Origin: Simiduia litorea
Lineage (GTDB): Bacteria > Pseudomonadota > Gammaproteobacteria > Pseudomonadales > Cellvibrionaceae
Direction: 5' to 3'
Assembly: GCF_042853465.1 (NCBI RefSeq)
Contig: NZ_AP031497.1
Span: forward strand, 4,030,001 to 4,094,000
Length of the DNA: 64,000 nucleotides
This document shows, piece after piece, positions 17,645-27,079 of this stretch; the stretch's first letter is position 1; every line of letters begins with the position of its first letter. The notes beneath the pieces were generated by a model. It did not search any database. It was given only the letters and a program-made list of their open reading frames with translations, and had not been told where the DNA came from. Position numbers and translations under genes: made by a program.

Positions 17645-18066
17645 CCCAATCCATCATCGCCTTCGACTTCGGCACCCAAAACATTGGCGTCGCCTACGGT
17701 CAAACCCTGACCAACACCGCACGTGAGCTACAGGCATTAAAAGCCAAAGACGGCATACCTAACTGGCCCGACATAGAGCGATTGCTACAGCAATGGCAAC
17801 CGTCTCTACTGCTTGTTGGCCTGCCCTTAAATATGGACGGCAGCGAAAGCGAGCTAGCCGCTCGAGCGCGAAAGTTTGGCAACCGACTGCATGGCCGCTT
17901 TGGCACACAAGTGGCACTGTGGGACGAAAGGTTAAGTACTCGCGAAGCCAAGGCAGAAGCGCAGGCGCGCGGGCACAAAGGGCATTATAAAAGTGACCCT
18001 ATCGATTCTATTGCCGCCCGGCTAATTTTAGAAAGCTGGCTAAATGACAACGCCGCCAACGGCTAA
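17641..18066 (+). CDS. ruvX: Pre-16S rRNA / Holliday-junction nuclease RuvX (YqgF)
   Basis: 141 aa, RNase H-like fold: IIAFDFGTQNIGVAYGQ carries the first catalytic Asp, VGLPLNMDGSES and LWDERLSTREA the Glu, and DPIDSIAARLILESWL the last Asp. The family matures 16S rRNA 5' ends and has been proposed as a junction resolvase. GTG start overlaps yqgE. It is the last gene of the gshB-tonB-yqgE-ruvX unit and converges on pilU. Confidence 0.93.
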   Translation: MTQSIIAFDFGTQNIGVAYGQTLTNTARELQALKAKDGIPNWPDIERLLQQWQPSLLLVGLPLNMDGSESELAARARKFGNRLHGRFGTQVALWDERLSTREAKAEAQARGHKGHYKSDPIDSIAARLILESWLNDNAANG

Positions 18067-18088
18067 CAGCGCTTTTTATCAGTCACTC

Positions 18089-18117
18089 AAAACAAAAAGC
18101 CTCCTAAACGGAGGCTT
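18089..18117 (-). terminator. Rho-independent terminator of pilU (possibly bidirectional)
   Basis: Stem AAGCCTCC (18097-18104) / GGAGGCTT (18110-18117), loop TAAAC. On the minus strand it is followed by TTTTGTTTT, so it best serves pilTU; on the plus strand the T-tract is poor, though it may also stop ruvX. Confidence 0.8.
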
Positions 18118-18141
18118 GTTACGCAACCCGTCAGAAAAACA

Positions 18142-19284
18142 TCAATACATTCTGCCGTTATTTGGCTCCTCTTTCTCGATGGTCAACTCATCGGCAGCAT
18201 TACTGAGGTACTCCGCATCGGTTTCCGATCCCAGTTTAATCAACAGGCGCAGATCGTTAGGTGAGTCAGCGTAAGACAGCGCGTCTTCGTAAGTAATTTC
18301 GCCGCGGTCGTACAAATCGTAGAGCGCCTGATCGAAGGTTTGCATTCCCAGCTCGGTCGACTTTTTCATCAGCGGCTTCAGTTCGTGAACCGAACCCTTG
18401 CGAATTAAATCCTGCGCCAAAGGCGTATTGAGCAACACCTCCAAACAGGCGCGGCGCCCCAGCCCATCCGGCGTTGGAATTAATTGCTGGGCGATAATGC
18501 CACGCAAGTTTAGCGCCAAATCCATCCACAACTGCGAGTGACGATCGGCTGGGAAGAAGTGAATAATACGATCGAGTGCCTGGTTGGCGTTGTTGGCGTG
18601 CAAGGTACATAAGCACAGATGGCCGGTTTCGGCAAAGGCGATAGCGTGATCCATGGTCTCGCGCGAGCGCACTTCGCCAATCAAGATAACATCGGGCGCC
18701 TGACGCAAGGTATTTTTCAGGGCTATCTCAAAGCTATCGGTATCAATACCCACTTCGCGCTGGGTCACAATACAACCCTGATGCTGATGAATAAATTCAA
18801 TCGGGTCTTCAATGGTAATGATGTGACCTTTGGAGTTTCGATTTCGGTGGCCAATCATAGACGCCAGCGAAGTCGACTTACCCGTACCGGTGGCGCCCAC
18901 AAAAATGATCAAGCCGCGCTTGGTCATCGCCAGCTCTTTGATAATTTCCGGCAAGCCCAAGTCGTCAATTTTTGGAATATTGGTTTCAATGCGACGCAAC
19001 ACCATGCCGGCCAAGTTGCGTTGATAAAACGCACTAACACGAAAACGACCGATACCACGCGCAGAAATCGCAAAGTTTAATTCTTTGGCCTCAATAAATT
19101 CCACCCGTTGTTTTTCGTTCATCACGCTCAACACCACTTCTCGCGATTTCTCTGGCGACAAAGGCGTGGTGGTGACTGGCACAACTTTACCGTGCAATTT
19201 AATCGACGGTGGAACGCCCGCCGTGATAAACAAATCCGAGGCGCCCTTCTCAACCATCAGGCTTAATAATCGATCAAAATCCAT
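18142..19284 (-). CDS. pilU: Type IV pilus retraction ATPase PilU
   Basis: 380 aa, PilT-type hexameric ATPase: Walker A GATGTGKSTS, Asp box IITIEDPIEFIH, Walker B ILIGEVRSRETM, His box GHLCLCTLHANNA. Compared with pilT next door it has a longer acidic C-terminal tail, as PilU does. PilU assists PilT-driven retraction. It starts 12 bp after the pilT stop, so the two are one transcript. Confidence 0.95.
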   Translation of the reverse strand: MDFDRLLSLMVEKGASDLFITAGVPPSIKLHGKVVPVTTTPLSPEKSREVVLSVMNEKQRVEFIEAKELNFAISARGIGRFRVSAFYQRNLAGMVLRRIETNIPKIDDLGLPEIIKELAMTKRGLIIFVGATGTGKSTSLASMIGHRNRNSKGHIITIEDPIEFIHQHQGCIVTQREVGIDTDSFEIALKNTLRQAPDVILIGEVRSRETMDHAIAFAETGHLCLCTLHANNANQALDRIIHFFPADRHSQLWMDLALNLRGIIAQQLIPTPDGLGRRACLEVLLNTPLAQDLIRKGSVHELKPLMKKSTELGMQTFDQALYDLYDRGEITYEDALSYADSPNDLRLLIKLGSETDAEYLSNAADELTIEKEEPNNGRMY

Positions 19285-19296
19285 AACCTAAGCCTC

Positions 19297-20331
19297 TTAG
19301 AAATTTTCCGGAATTTTAGCTTTCTCGCGCGCCACATCCCGACCAATAATGCGCCTGGCTACCATGTCAGCCAAACACTGATCCATCGTCTGCATACCCA
19401 CGGCGGCGCCGGTCTGAATGGCGGAATACATTTGCGCCACTTTATCTTCGCGAATCAAGTTTCGAATAGCCGGAGTACCCCGCATAATTTCATGGGCAGC
19501 CACGCGGCCACCGCCGGTTTTTTTCATCAAGGTTTGCGAAATAACTGCCTGCAAAGATTCCGATAACATCGAGCGCACCATGGCTTTTTCAGCGGCGGGA
19601 AATACGTCGATAATTCGGTCAATGGTTTTTGCCGCCGACTGGGTGTGCAAAGTGCCGAAGACCAAGTGACCGGTTTCCGCTGCTTCAAGCGCCAATTTAA
19701 TGGTTTCCAAGTCGCGCATCTCACCCACCAGAATAATATCCGGGTCTTCACGCAAAGCGGAGCGCAGTGCGGCGGAAAAACCGTGCGTATCGCGATGCAC
19801 TTCGCGCTGGTTAATCAAACACTTTTTACTTTCGTGGACGAATTCGATTGGGTCTTCGATGGTGAGAATGTGCTGGTATTTGTTGTCGTTAATATAATCG
19901 ACCATGGCCGCAAGGGTGGTGGACTTACCGGAACCGGTGGGCCCCGTCACCAGGCAAATACCCCGCGGCGTGTTACAGATATCGCGAAACACCTGCCCCA
20001 TACCCAACTCTTCCATGTTCAAAACTTTTGACGGAATGGTACGAAATACCGCGCCAGCGCCTCGGTTTTGGTTGAAGGCGTTAACCCGGAAGCGCGCGAC
20101 ACCAGGTACTTCGAACGAGAAATCCGTTTCTAAAAATTCTTCGTAGTCTTTGCGCTGCCTGTCGTTCATGATTTCATAAATAAGGCCGTGCACTTGCTTG
20201 TGCTGCATGGGCGGCAAATTAATACGGCGCACATCACCATCAACGCGTATCATGGGCGGCAAACCAGACGAAAGGTGTAAATCTGATGCGCCCTGCTTAG
20301 CGCTAAATGCCAAAAGTTCGGTAATATCCAT
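19297..20331 (-). CDS. pilT: Type IV pilus retraction ATPase PilT
   Basis: 344 aa, standard length. Walker A GPTGSGKSTTLAAM, ILTIEDPIEFVHES, Walker B IILVGEMRDLETI and GHLVFGTLHTQSA are all present, as is the PilT-specific N-terminal SDLHLSSGLPPMIRVDG and C-terminal AIRNLIREDK (retraction AIRNLIRE motif). It disassembles pili at the inner membrane, producing twitching. AAGG precedes ATG 20331. It transcribes away from yggS. Confidence 0.97.
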   Translation of the reverse strand: MDITELLAFSAKQGASDLHLSSGLPPMIRVDGDVRRINLPPMQHKQVHGLIYEIMNDRQRKDYEEFLETDFSFEVPGVARFRVNAFNQNRGAGAVFRTIPSKVLNMEELGMGQVFRDICNTPRGICLVTGPTGSGKSTTLAAMVDYINDNKYQHILTIEDPIEFVHESKKCLINQREVHRDTHGFSAALRSALREDPDIILVGEMRDLETIKLALEAAETGHLVFGTLHTQSAAKTIDRIIDVFPAAEKAMVRSMLSESLQAVISQTLMKKTGGGRVAAHEIMRGTPAIRNLIREDKVAQMYSAIQTGAAVGMQTMDQCLADMVARRIIGRDVAREKAKIPENF

Positions 20332-20446
20332 ACAGTGACCTTATTTTCGATATCAATACGTAATTCAATGAGGCCGTTGAGCTAAACCCTACGCATACTG
20401 CACACTTAGTGAACAGTTAACGCCAACTCAACCACCATTCCAGTAT

Positions 20447-21142
20447 ATGCACAAGATTGCCGACAAACTAATGCAGGTAGAGGCCCGTTTGCAACAGGCA
20501 AGCCAACTTGCCCACCGACAGCGTGACAGCATCGCTCTTTTAGCGGTCAGTAAAACCCAGCCTGCCGCTAGCCTACAGGCCGCGTTCGACGCTGGGCAGC
20601 GCGATTTTGGCGAAAACTACTTACAAGAGGCCTTAGACAAAAAACAACAACTGGCCGCACTGCCCATCTGCTGGCATTTCATTGGCCCGATCCAATCCAA
20701 CAAGACCCGCCCCATCGCCGAACAGTTCGACTGGGTTCACAGTGTAGACCGCTTAAAAGTCGCACAGCGCCTAAGTGCCCAAAGACCGGAGTCACTGAAC
20801 CCTCTCAACATCTGCCTGCAAGTGAATATTGACGACGAGGCCAGCAAGAGCGGCATTGCGCCGGCCGAGCTGAGCGCCCTAGCGCAACAGGTGTTGGCGC
20901 TGCCTAGGGTAACGCTCAGGGGTTTGATGGTCATACCGAAAGCCAGCAGCGACCCAGCCCAACAACGCGCCGCCTTCGCCAAAACTCGACAACTGCGCGA
21001 CCAGCTCAGCCAAACCTTAGCCATCGAGCTGGATACCCTATCCATGGGCATGTCGGGCGACCTAGAAGCAGCTATTGCCGAAGGCGCGACGATTGTCAGA
21101 GTTGGCACCGATATTTTTGGTGCGCGCAAGGCACACAATTAA
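20447..21142 (+). CDS. yggS: PLP homeostasis protein (YggS/PROSC family)
   Basis: 231 aa. LLAVSKTQPAASLQAAFDAGQRDFGENYLQEA contains the PLP-binding Lys (AVSKT, written here inside a longer family motif split by function), with FIGPIQSNK, LQVNIDDEASKSG and LSMGMSGDLEAAIAEG. The family binds pyridoxal phosphate without known enzyme activity and keeps PLP and amino-acid pools balanced. Its position ahead of proC is conserved in gammaproteobacteria. Confidence 0.95.
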   Translation: MHKIADKLMQVEARLQQASQLAHRQRDSIALLAVSKTQPAASLQAAFDAGQRDFGENYLQEALDKKQQLAALPICWHFIGPIQSNKTRPIAEQFDWVHSVDRLKVAQRLSAQRPESLNPLNICLQVNIDDEASKSGIAPAELSALAQQVLALPRVTLRGLMVIPKASSDPAQQRAAFAKTRQLRDQLSQTLAIELDTLSMGMSGDLEAAIAEGATIVRVGTDIFGARKAHN

Positions 21143-21201
21143 GGCTGGAAATCCGCCTATTCGCCCCCACTATAGTCACTAGATTTTAAAAGGAACTCAC
21201 C

Positions 21202-22017
21202 ATGAGCCAAACTATCGCCTTTATCGGCGCAGGCAATATGAGCGCAGCCATTATCGGCGGCCTCGTACAGCAGGGGGTCGACCCAAAAAGTATCATCGCC
21301 AGCAACCGCAGCACCGGTAAGCTCGAAGCACTGGCCAGTAAATACGGCATTCGCGTAACACCCGATAACCGAGAAGCAGCACAGGCCGACGTGGTGGTGT
21401 TATCGGTCAAACCGCAAATGATGAAAGCCGTGTGCCAAGACCTGAAACCGGTGATGCCACACAAACCCTTAATCGTGACCGTTGCTGCCGGCATTGATGT
21501 AGCCAGCTATGAGGCTTGGCTTGGCAAGGAAAAAGCCATCGTGCGCTGCATGCCCAATACACCCTCGTTAGTGGGTATGGGCGCCAGCGGCTTATTTGCC
21601 AACGCCAATGTGAGTGCCGCACAACGCAGCAGCGTCGACGCCATTATGTCGGCCGTCGGTATCACCGCATGGGTGGAACAAGAGTCGCTCATTAACGCCG
21701 TGATCGCCGTGTCCGGCTCTGGCCCGGCCTATTATTTCTTGATGATGGAATCGATGATTGAGGCCGGCATGGCCCAGGGCTTAAGCCGCGAAACCGCCAA
21801 AGCCCTGACGTTTCAAACCGTCGCTGGCGCCGCTAAACTGGCCGCCGATGCCGACGTCGAAGTGGATGAATTGCGCCGTCGCGTGATGTCGCCAGGCGGC
21901 ACCACGGAACAAGCGGTGCAATCCTTTGAATCTGATAATATTCGGGAAATTTTTAGCCGCGCTATGACACGCTGCGCCAGTCGCGCCGTAGAAATGGCCA
22001 AAGAAATGGGAAACTAG
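21202..22017 (+). CDS. proC: Pyrroline-5-carboxylate reductase
   Basis: 271 aa. NAD(P)-binding IAFIGAGNMSAAIIGGL at the N-terminus, VSVKPQ-type segment VVVLSVKPQMM, RCMPNTPSLVGMGASG, and the C-terminal RRRVMSPGGTTEQAV signature. It catalyses the last step of proline synthesis. AAAGGAAC precedes ATG 21202; yggT follows one base after its stop. Confidence 0.97.
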   Translation: MSQTIAFIGAGNMSAAIIGGLVQQGVDPKSIIASNRSTGKLEALASKYGIRVTPDNREAAQADVVVLSVKPQMMKAVCQDLKPVMPHKPLIVTVAAGIDVASYEAWLGKEKAIVRCMPNTPSLVGMGASGLFANANVSAAQRSSVDAIMSAVGITAWVEQESLINAVIAVSGSGPAYYFLMMESMIEAGMAQGLSRETAKALTFQTVAGAAKLAADADVEVDELRRRVMSPGGTTEQAVQSFESDNIREIFSRAMTRCASRAVEMAKEMGN

Positions 22018-22018
22018 C

Positions 22019-22609
22019 GTGAATACTGTGAGCCAAATTCTGGTCTACTTACTGCAAACCTTAGGCGGCCTCTACCTGATGGTGGTGCTACTGCGGTTAA
22101 TGCTGCAAATTGCCCGAGCCGACTTTTACAACCCGCTGTCACAATTCATCGTTAAGGCCACCAACCCTGTGCTAATGCCACTGCGCAAAGTGATTCCCGG
22201 GTTAATGGGGGTCGATTTCGCCTCCATTGTCCTGGCACTCATCGTTGCCATCAGCCTCGGGCAGCTGGTGCTAATTCTTAGCGGTTACGGCTTTCAAAAT
22301 CCCTTCCACCTCATGGCTTGGGGCGCAGTCGCGGTGTTGGCATCGCTGGCCAATTTACTGTTTTGGTCACTCATTATTATGGTAATTGCCAGCTGGGTAG
22401 CGCCTCAGTCGTACAATCCGGCACTGCTCCTGATACGACAACTCTTAGCGCCCATCATGACGCCGTTTCAACGCCTAATTCCACCCATGGGCGGTTTAGA
22501 TTTAAGCCCGATATTTGTACTGCTTACCTTGAACATTATCAGCAGTTTTATCGTGCCGGCACTGGCCAACAGTGTGGCCATGCCGCGCGGCTTGTTTTTA
22601 GGGGTTTAA
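22019..22609 (+). CDS. yggT: YggT family membrane protein
   Basis: 196 aa with two YggT repeats, each having two hydrophobic helices and the motif NP(L/V)xxFI or PI-MTPFQRLIPPMGGLD: first repeat LMLQIARADFYNPLSQFIVKAT, second ALLLIRQLLAPIMTPFQRLI (family duplication). The role is not established; YggT is linked to osmotic stress in E. coli. GTG start 22019 directly after proC indicates translational coupling. Confidence 0.9.
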   Translation: MNTVSQILVYLLQTLGGLYLMVVLLRLMLQIARADFYNPLSQFIVKATNPVLMPLRKVIPGLMGVDFASIVLALIVAISLGQLVLILSGYGFQNPFHLMAWGAVAVLASLANLLFWSLIIMVIASWVAPQSYNPALLLIRQLLAPIMTPFQRLIPPMGGLDLSPIFVLLTLNIISSFIVPALANSVAMPRGLFLGV

Positions 22610-22635
22610 ACGGTTTCTGTGGGGAACAAGCGCAC

Positions 22636-23604
22636 TCAAGAAAAGATCACATCGGCGGCCAACGCTAGGTTATAGCCAACGTAGGCCGCCACTAACAAGC
22701 CACCCTGCCAACGGGTAATCGCACCACCTTTCATGGCGCGGAAACACAGCACCGCCAAGGCCACCGACAACAAGACCATCACCACGCTATCGCGGCTTAG
22801 CACGACCGAGGCCACCACATCTGGGTGAATCAAACCGGCAATACCAACCACGCCGAGAATATTGAACACGTTCGAACCAATCACATTGCCAACGGCCATT
22901 TCGTGCTGGTTCTTGCGCACACTCGCGATACTCGCGGCGAGCTCGGGCAAGCTGGTACCCAAAGCAACAATGGTCAAGCCGATAATCAACTCACTGATCC
23001 CCAGTGCGAGGGCAATTTCTGTGGCCGACCATACCAGTAAACGCGAGCTAGCCAACAGCAGCAGCAAGCCAACAATCAACGCAAAGAAGGCCTTACCCAA
23101 ACTCTGCTCATGCGACACGACCTCATCGACTTCGGCACCAAAAGCGTCATCGGGCGAGCGTACGCTTTGCCAAATGCCAAAGCCTATGTAAGCCGCCAAG
23201 GCCGCCAATAATAAAACGCCGTCGCCTTGCCCCAAAAAGCCATTCAACAACACCACTACGCCGAGGCCCGTGGCAGCCAACATCAATGGCACCTCCTGAT
23301 AAACCACCTTGGAGTGCACAGCAATCGGGGCCAACACGGCGGTGATGCCTAAAATTAAACCAATATTGGCAATATTAGAGCCTATCGCGTTGCCAAGCGC
23401 TAAATCTGGCTCGCCATCCAGCGCGGCCATGGTCGACACCAGCATTTCTGGCGCCGACGTACCAAAACCAATGATCAAAATGCCCACCAATAAAGGCGAC
23501 ATACCAAATTGCTGGGCAACCGCAGCGGCGCCATCAATAAACTTATCGGCGCTCCAAGTGAGCACAATTAATCCAACAACCAACGCTCCCAATGCGATTA
23601 ACAC
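22636..23604 (-). CDS. Calcium/sodium antiporter (CaCA family, YrbG-like)
   Basis: 322 aa, about ten transmembrane helices in two inverted halves. The alpha repeats are clear: GFGTSAPEMLVSTMAAL..GNAIGSNIANIGL and ALGTSLPELAASIASV..GNVIGSNVFNILG, with the essential acidic residue in each SAPE/SLPE. It exchanges cations across the inner membrane. An acidic loop near the centre separates the halves. GTG start with AGAGGAG upstream; it converges with yggT, 26 bp apart. Confidence 0.93.
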   Translation of the reverse strand: MLIALGALVVGLIVLTWSADKFIDGAAAVAQQFGMSPLLVGILIIGFGTSAPEMLVSTMAALDGEPDLALGNAIGSNIANIGLILGITAVLAPIAVHSKVVYQEVPLMLAATGLGVVVLLNGFLGQGDGVLLLAALAAYIGFGIWQSVRSPDDAFGAEVDEVVSHEQSLGKAFFALIVGLLLLLASSRLLVWSATEIALALGISELIIGLTIVALGTSLPELAASIASVRKNQHEMAVGNVIGSNVFNILGVVGIAGLIHPDVVASVVLSRDSVVMVLLSVALAVLCFRAMKGGAITRWQGGLLVAAYVGYNLALAADVIFS

Positions 23605-23822
23605 GGTGACTCCTCTCTGGTTTGGCTAACTAACAACGGCCGCCATTGTAGGTGAGCGCCCCCCAAATAACAGAGTTTTAACAACTTTTTCACCAATTAG
23701 TGATAAAAATAAACTAATAGCTTCTATTTGTTATAACCAAAACTTTGAAGATGTGGACTATTCAGGTTTAATGGGGGGCTGTAAATAGAATAATAAATAA
23801 GCTGTACCAACCGCAAAGCACC

Positions 23823-25835
23823 ATGGCTCACGAGTATCTTATGAATCACGCATCACTTTACCGCCAGCTGTCTGAATTTCAGCGCTGGAAGCAGCAACTC
23901 AACACGCAGGTGCAGGCCTTCGTGCACTGGCTGCAAGCCAATAACATCACCTCTAAGTCAGCCGAACAGAGTCTCGCGCACGCGCGCACGCTGCTTAACG
24001 AAGACCAATTTACCCTAGCCATGGTCGGTGAATTTTCGCGCGGTAAAACTGAGCTAATCAACGCCCTGCTGTTTTCGGAATACGGCTATCGCCTACTGCC
24101 TTCGCAACCCGGCCGCACCACCATGTGCCCGACCGAGATTTATCGAGACCCAGACGTCGCCAAAGGTTGTGTGCGCCTGCTACCGATTGAAACTCGACGC
24201 TCTAATGTGGCATTGGCAGCCTTTAAGCGGATTCCACAAAAGTGGGTAACACTGCATTTTGATCCACACAACCAAGCCGAGGTCACCCAAGCCATGGCGC
24301 GCATCGCCGAGGTCAAGGTAGTCAATTTGCGCGAGGCCGAAGCCCTGGGCTTTGATTCAGACACCCTCAGCAAAAGCCGCGACAGTGGCGACAAAGTGGA
24401 GATACCCGTTTGGCGCCACGCCCTGGTGAGTTTGGACCACCCACTGCTCGCGCGCGGCTTGCGTATATTGGACACGCCAGGCTTAAACGCCCTAGGCAAC
24501 GAGCCCGAACTCGCTCTCGGCACCTTAGCCAGCGCCCAAGCGATGCTGTTCTTACTCAGCGCTGATGCCGGCGTAACCGCGACAGATCTGGAGATTTGGA
24601 ACGAACACATCAACATTCTGCGCCACACCCAGAGCACCGAAGTCATCACCTTACTGAACAAAATTGACAGCCTGTGGGACGACCTAATGCCGCAGGAGGA
24701 TGTGCTGCTGGCGATACACAAAATCCGCGAGAGCACCGCCCGCTACCTGCAGCAACCGCTCGAGCAAGTGCTCACCGTATCGGCCAAACAAGCACTGCTA
24801 GCGCGCGCCAATGGCGACCCAATTTTATTAGCGCGCAGCCAGCTACCTAAGCTGGAAAAGATACTTTCGGAAAAGCTCATCGACAACCGCTCCAGGTTAG
24901 CGAGCCACCACCTCGTTAACAATTTGCTAACCATCATGGAAGACACCAGCAATTTATTGCGCGAGCGCTTGTACGCGGCAGACAAAGACCTGGCCAGTTT
25001 TGAAGCGGCGCGTGGTGGGCTTGAACAGCGCTCAACGCTGGCCGCACTGCGCGCCAACATCAAGCGCGTACACCACCAATTTCACAAACAGAGCTTGTCG
25101 CTGAAATCCAGCGAACGACTCTTATACGGTCAAAAAGACAGCTTGTTAGCGCCGGTCAGCCACGCCACCATTGATCAACAAATAAAAGCCGTGCAGGAAA
25201 ACCTCAACACCAGCTGGCATACTTTCGGTGCCGGTAAAGCGGTGCAAGATTTTTTCGATAATATCGATTACTGCCTATCCAATCTGGCCGAGCAAATGGC
25301 CCAAGCCAATAAGGTGATGTACTCCATCTACCTACGCGAAGACAACAACGCCAACCCAGAATTATTGCGCAGCCACGAATTCGACTTGCGCCGCTACGGC
25401 GCCCGTATCAACCAACTGCGCAGACACGGCAAACAATTCTCTCTCGGCTTGGGAAATTTACTCACCAGCAAGCAAAGTTTGGCCTCGCGTTTTATTGGCA
25501 CTCTCGCCCATGAAACACAAAAACTCATGGACGAATTGCGCTCCGATATCGACAACTGGCTAAAAGACACGTTAGCACCGCTTAATCATCGCAATCTGTA
25601 CCAGAAAAAATTGCTCGATGACCAGCTGTTACAATTGGCCAATTTGAATTTGCAAAGCCGCACCGAGCAAGAACAAAAAGACCTGTTAAAAGCGGATATT
25701 GCTAAGCTCGAGTCGGTACTCATGGAGCTAGATACTATTATTCGCGCCACCAAAGCCTTGCGGCCAGAGCACGACAGCGCCAACAACGTCGTCAATTTGC
25801 ATAAAGACGGCACAACTAACCACAAGGCGGGTTAA
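23823..25835 (+). CDS. Bacterial dynamin-like GTPase
   Basis: 670 aa. The N-terminal dynamin-type GTPase domain shows the P-loop GEFSRGKTELINALL (G1), PGRTTMCPTEI (G2 Thr), LDTPGLNALG (G3) and LLNKIDSLWDD (G4 NKxD). The remaining 350 residues are predominantly helical with coiled-coil character, resembling the stalk/bundle of bacterial dynamin-like proteins that remodel or protect membranes. No transmembrane helix is obvious. ATG 23823 was used; ATG 23841 is an equally possible start. It is a single gene, not a tandem DLP pair, and stands between the antiporter and metX with 218 bp upstream that hold no recognised gene. Confidence 0.85.
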   Translation: MAHEYLMNHASLYRQLSEFQRWKQQLNTQVQAFVHWLQANNITSKSAEQSLAHARTLLNEDQFTLAMVGEFSRGKTELINALLFSEYGYRLLPSQPGRTTMCPTEIYRDPDVAKGCVRLLPIETRRSNVALAAFKRIPQKWVTLHFDPHNQAEVTQAMARIAEVKVVNLREAEALGFDSDTLSKSRDSGDKVEIPVWRHALVSLDHPLLARGLRILDTPGLNALGNEPELALGTLASAQAMLFLLSADAGVTATDLEIWNEHINILRHTQSTEVITLLNKIDSLWDDLMPQEDVLLAIHKIRESTARYLQQPLEQVLTVSAKQALLARANGDPILLARSQLPKLEKILSEKLIDNRSRLASHHLVNNLLTIMEDTSNLLRERLYAADKDLASFEAARGGLEQRSTLAALRANIKRVHHQFHKQSLSLKSSERLLYGQKDSLLAPVSHATIDQQIKAVQENLNTSWHTFGAGKAVQDFFDNIDYCLSNLAEQMAQANKVMYSIYLREDNNANPELLRSHEFDLRRYGARINQLRRHGKQFSLGLGNLLTSKQSLASRFIGTLAHETQKLMDELRSDIDNWLKDTLAPLNHRNLYQKKLLDDQLLQLANLNLQSRTEQEQKDLLKADIAKLESVLMELDTIIRATKALRPEHDSANNVVNLHKDGTTNHKAG

Positions 25836-25918
25836 ACCCAGCACGGTAAAAAGCAAGGTTGGCTTGCCCTCGGGCGAGCACAACCTTAGACTTGCGGCCT
25901 TTGCTCACCGCAACCGGA

Positions 25919-27079
25919 ATGCTACCTTTGCCACATCGCGCCTCTCATTCAGTGGGTCTTGTGACACCACAAACCCTGCAGGTTACCGAACCGCTAGCAC
26001 TTGCTTGTGGTCGCCACCTCGACAGCTACCAACTGGTTTACGAGACCTACGGCAAACTCAATGCTAAGGCGTCCAATGCGGTGCTGATTTGCCATGCGTT
26101 GTCTGGCACCCATCACGCCGCCGGCTACCATAGCGCCGACGATAAAAAACCCGGCTGGTGGGATCACTACATAGGCCCAGGCAAACCCATCGACACCAAT
26201 CAATTTTTCGTGGTTGCCTTAAATAATCTCGGTGGTTGTGCCGGCTCCACGGGGCCGACCAGCATTAACCCAGCCACGGGCGAAGCTTGGGGGCCAGATT
26301 TTCCCATCCTGCGCGTGCGCGATTGGGTCAATTCACAAGCGAAATTAGCCGATGCCTTAGGTATTCAGTGCTGGGCTGCCGTGGTCGGCGGTTCACTGGG
26401 TGGCATGCAAGCCATGCGCTGGACCTTAGAGCATCCCGATCGGGTAAAAAATTGTGTGGTAATTGCCTCGGCCATGAAGCTGACCGCGCAAAATATTGCC
26501 TTCAATGAAACGGCGCGTCACGCCATTACCTCCGACCCAAATTTCTGTGATGGCAACTACCTAGCGCACAACACCAGCCCAAAACAGGGCTTGGCCATTG
26601 CCCGCATGATCGGTCACATCACTTACTTGTCGGGCGACGGTCTGGGCGAAAGGTTCGGTCGCGATGTCCGCTCGGGCAGCTTCGAGCAGGGCCAAGATAG
26701 CCTCGTGGAGTTCCAAGTACAGAGCTACCTGCGCTACCAGGGCGATGTGTTTTCCGACAACTTCGACGCCAACACCTATTTACTCATGACCCGCGCATTG
26801 GATTACTTTGATTTAGCGCGCGAATACAACGACGACGCTGCTCAGGCCTTTGCCCGCGCTAAGGCGCGCTTCTGCGTCGTCTCTTTTACCACTGACTGGC
26901 GCTTCTCACCCGAGCGCTCGCGCGAGATCGCGCAGGCGTTAATCGCGGCCAACAAATCGGTTTGCTATGCGGAAATTGAATCCAACTTTGGCCACGATGC
27001 CTTCCTGTTGCCAGACCAACGCTATGAGCAAGTTTTTTCCCGCTTTATGCAAACCGTCTCCGCGGAGGCCAACCAATGA
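25919..27079 (+). CDS. metX: Homoserine O-acyltransferase MetX
   Basis: 386 aa from ATG 25919; an upstream in-frame TTG adds 20 residues that do not look like the family N-terminus. Alpha/beta-hydrolase fold: oxyanion ICHALSGTHHAAGYH, nucleophile elbow GGSLGGMQ, Asp in FTTDWRFSPERS, His in FGHDAFLL. It acylates homoserine for methionine synthesis. Members paired with metW in gammaproteobacteria are often succinyltransferases, so acetyl versus succinyl use cannot be settled here. It overlaps metW by 4 bases. Confidence 0.93.
   Translation: MLPLPHRASHSVGLVTPQTLQVTEPLALACGRHLDSYQLVYETYGKLNAKASNAVLICHALSGTHHAAGYHSADDKKPGWWDHYIGPGKPIDTNQFFVVALNNLGGCAGSTGPTSINPATGEAWGPDFPILRVRDWVNSQAKLADALGIQCWAAVVGGSLGGMQAMRWTLEHPDRVKNCVVIASAMKLTAQNIAFNETARHAITSDPNFCDGNYLAHNTSPKQGLAIARMIGHITYLSGDGLGERFGRDVRSGSFEQGQDSLVEFQVQSYLRYQGDVFSDNFDANTYLLMTRALDYFDLAREYNDDAAQAFARAKARFCVVSFTTDWRFSPERSREIAQALIAANKSVCYAEIESNFGHDAFLLPDQRYEQVFSRFMQTVSAEANQ

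Noticed and set aside
18619..19080. 153-codon plus-strand frame inside pilU
   Set aside because: Antisense to the well-supported pilU ATPase motifs; no ribosome site or recognisable family.
19645..20031. 128-codon plus-strand frame inside pilT
   Set aside because: Antisense to pilT with no family similarity.
24140..24736. 198-codon minus-strand frame
   Set aside because: Antisense to the GTPase motifs of the dynamin-like gene, Ser/Arg-rich shadow.
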